Below, one piece after another: positions 63,476 through 64,000 of a stretch of DNA of 64,000 bases; position 1 is the stretch's first letter, and the number at the start of each line of letters is the position of its first letter. The stretch is from assembly GCF_019977355.1 (NCBI RefSeq), contig NZ_AP024655.1, positions 4,402,001-4,466,000 on the forward strand. Direction: 5' to 3'. The translations under genes were made by a program, and so were the position numbers. Below the pieces are notes generated by a model, which was not told the DNA's origin, searched no databases, and worked only from the letters and a program-made list of their open reading frames with translations. The DNA is from Arthrobacter sp. NicSoilB8 (GTDB lineage: Bacteria; Actinomycetota; Actinomycetes; Actinomycetales; Micrococcaceae).

Positions 63476-64000
63476 AGACAGCTTTGACCTCGTCATCCGG
63501 GGCCAGCGCATTCTCACCACGGCCGGCATCGCGGCACGGGAGGTGGGCGTCCGCGGCGGCAAGATCGTCGCCATCGAGCCGCTCGGCAACGGGCTATCCG
63601 GCACGGAAGTGATTGAGCTCGCCGACGACGAAACCCTCCTTCCGGGACTTGTGGACACTCACGTCCATGTCAACGAGCCGGGCCGCACCGAATGGGAGGG
63701 CTTCGCGTCCGCCACCCGTGCCGCCGCGGCCGGGGGCGTGACCACCATCATCGACATGCCGCTGAATTCGATCCCGCCCACCACCACCGTGGAAGGGCTC
63801 AAGCTCAAGCGCGAGGTGGCCGAGGACCAGGCGTTTGTGGACGTCGGATTCTGGGGCGGCGCCGTGCCCGGCAACAAGGCGGACCTGCGGCCGCTGCACG
63901 ACGAGGGCGTGTTCGGCTTCAAGTGCTTCCTGCTGCACTCCGGCGTGGACGAGTTCCCGCACCTGGACGCGGACGAGATGGAGGAGGACATGGCCGAGCT
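63468..64000 (+). CDS. allB: Allantoinase (5' part, cut by window edge)
   Basis: First 177 residues only. Cyclic amidohydrolase with [22 protein letters not shown] (metal HxH), [18 protein letters not shown], characteristic of AllB, and [17 protein letters not shown] with the Lys expected to be carboxylated. Hydrolyses allantoin to allantoate. ATG 63468 after AAAGGAG, overlapping glxK. It links the UraD product to the AllE-glyoxylate branch of the same regulon. Confidence 0.95.
   Translation, partial: MSEDSFDLVIRGQRILTTAGIAAREVGVRGGKIVAIEPLGNGLSGTEVIELADDETLLPGLVDTHVHVNEPGRTEWEGFASATRAAAAGGVTTIIDMPLNSIPPTTTVEGLKLKREVAEDQAFVDVGFWGGAVPGNKADLRPLHDEGVFGFKCFLLHSGVDEFPHLDADEMEEDMAE

Overview
The window is very GC-rich, densely coded DNA with frequent GTG/TTG starts and ATGA stop/start overlaps. 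Gene content and the look of the proteins (a uricase close to my memory of the Arthrobacter globiformis enzyme, actinobacterial-type AceE, MmyB-type regulator) suggest a soil actinobacterium of the Micrococcaceae, probably Arthrobacter or Pseudarthrobacter. That placement is inference. I saw no rRNA, tRNA, insertion sequence or CRISPR array.

Layout. 1-3.7 kb: a heterodimeric ABC exporter and an XRE/MmyB regulator on the minus strand. 3.9-4.9 kb: a membrane-protein remnant, a frameshifted cupin gene and a carboxymuconolactone-decarboxylase-like gene. 5-11.8 kb: a sulfonate-type binding protein, a VOC protein, a MatC carrier + PrpF isomerase + divergent LysR regulator, and a 2-hydroxyacid dehydrogenase. 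12-16.9 kb: LhgO oxidase, a class-A-beta-lactamase-like protein and an OmpR/histidine kinase pair. 17.1-26.3 kb: seven tightly coupled genes (three glycosyltransferases, an ABC exporter, three APH-like kinases) that look like an uncharacterised glycoconjugate or small-molecule pathway.

26.3-46.4 kb: a Cys-rich 55-aa protein with a CsoR-like operator, a secreted protein, uraD-uraH, then MFS - GntR - racemase-like - hydantoinase - arylmalonate-decarboxylase-like (a possible new cyclic-amide pathway), an aceE without partner genes, mocA, UDG, DUF488, an aldo/keto reductase, and the xanthine dehydrogenase operon with xdhC and guaD. Six copies of a ~65-bp palindromic repeat are confined to 28.5-40.6 kb.

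46.8-64 kb: 8-oxoguanine deaminase, uricase, NCS2 purine permease, an IclR (AllR-like) regulator, malic enzyme, malate synthase, a DUF6986-type aldolase-like gene, ureidoglycine aminohydrolase, hydroxypyruvate isomerase, tartronate semialdehyde reductase, glyoxylate carboligase, glycerate kinase and the start of allantoinase.

Together these encode guanine -> xanthine -> urate -> allantoin -> ureidoglycolate -> glyoxylate. Glyoxylate can then leave by the glycerate route (Gcl, Hyi, GlxR, GlxK) or by a dicarboxylic acid cycle (malate synthase, malic enzyme, pyruvate dehydrogenase E1). Allantoate amidohydrolase and ureidoglycolate lyase are not in the window. A recurring 15-bp palindrome, TTYCRY-N3-RYGRAA, lies upstream of most of these purine operons and is a good candidate operator for the IclR regulator.
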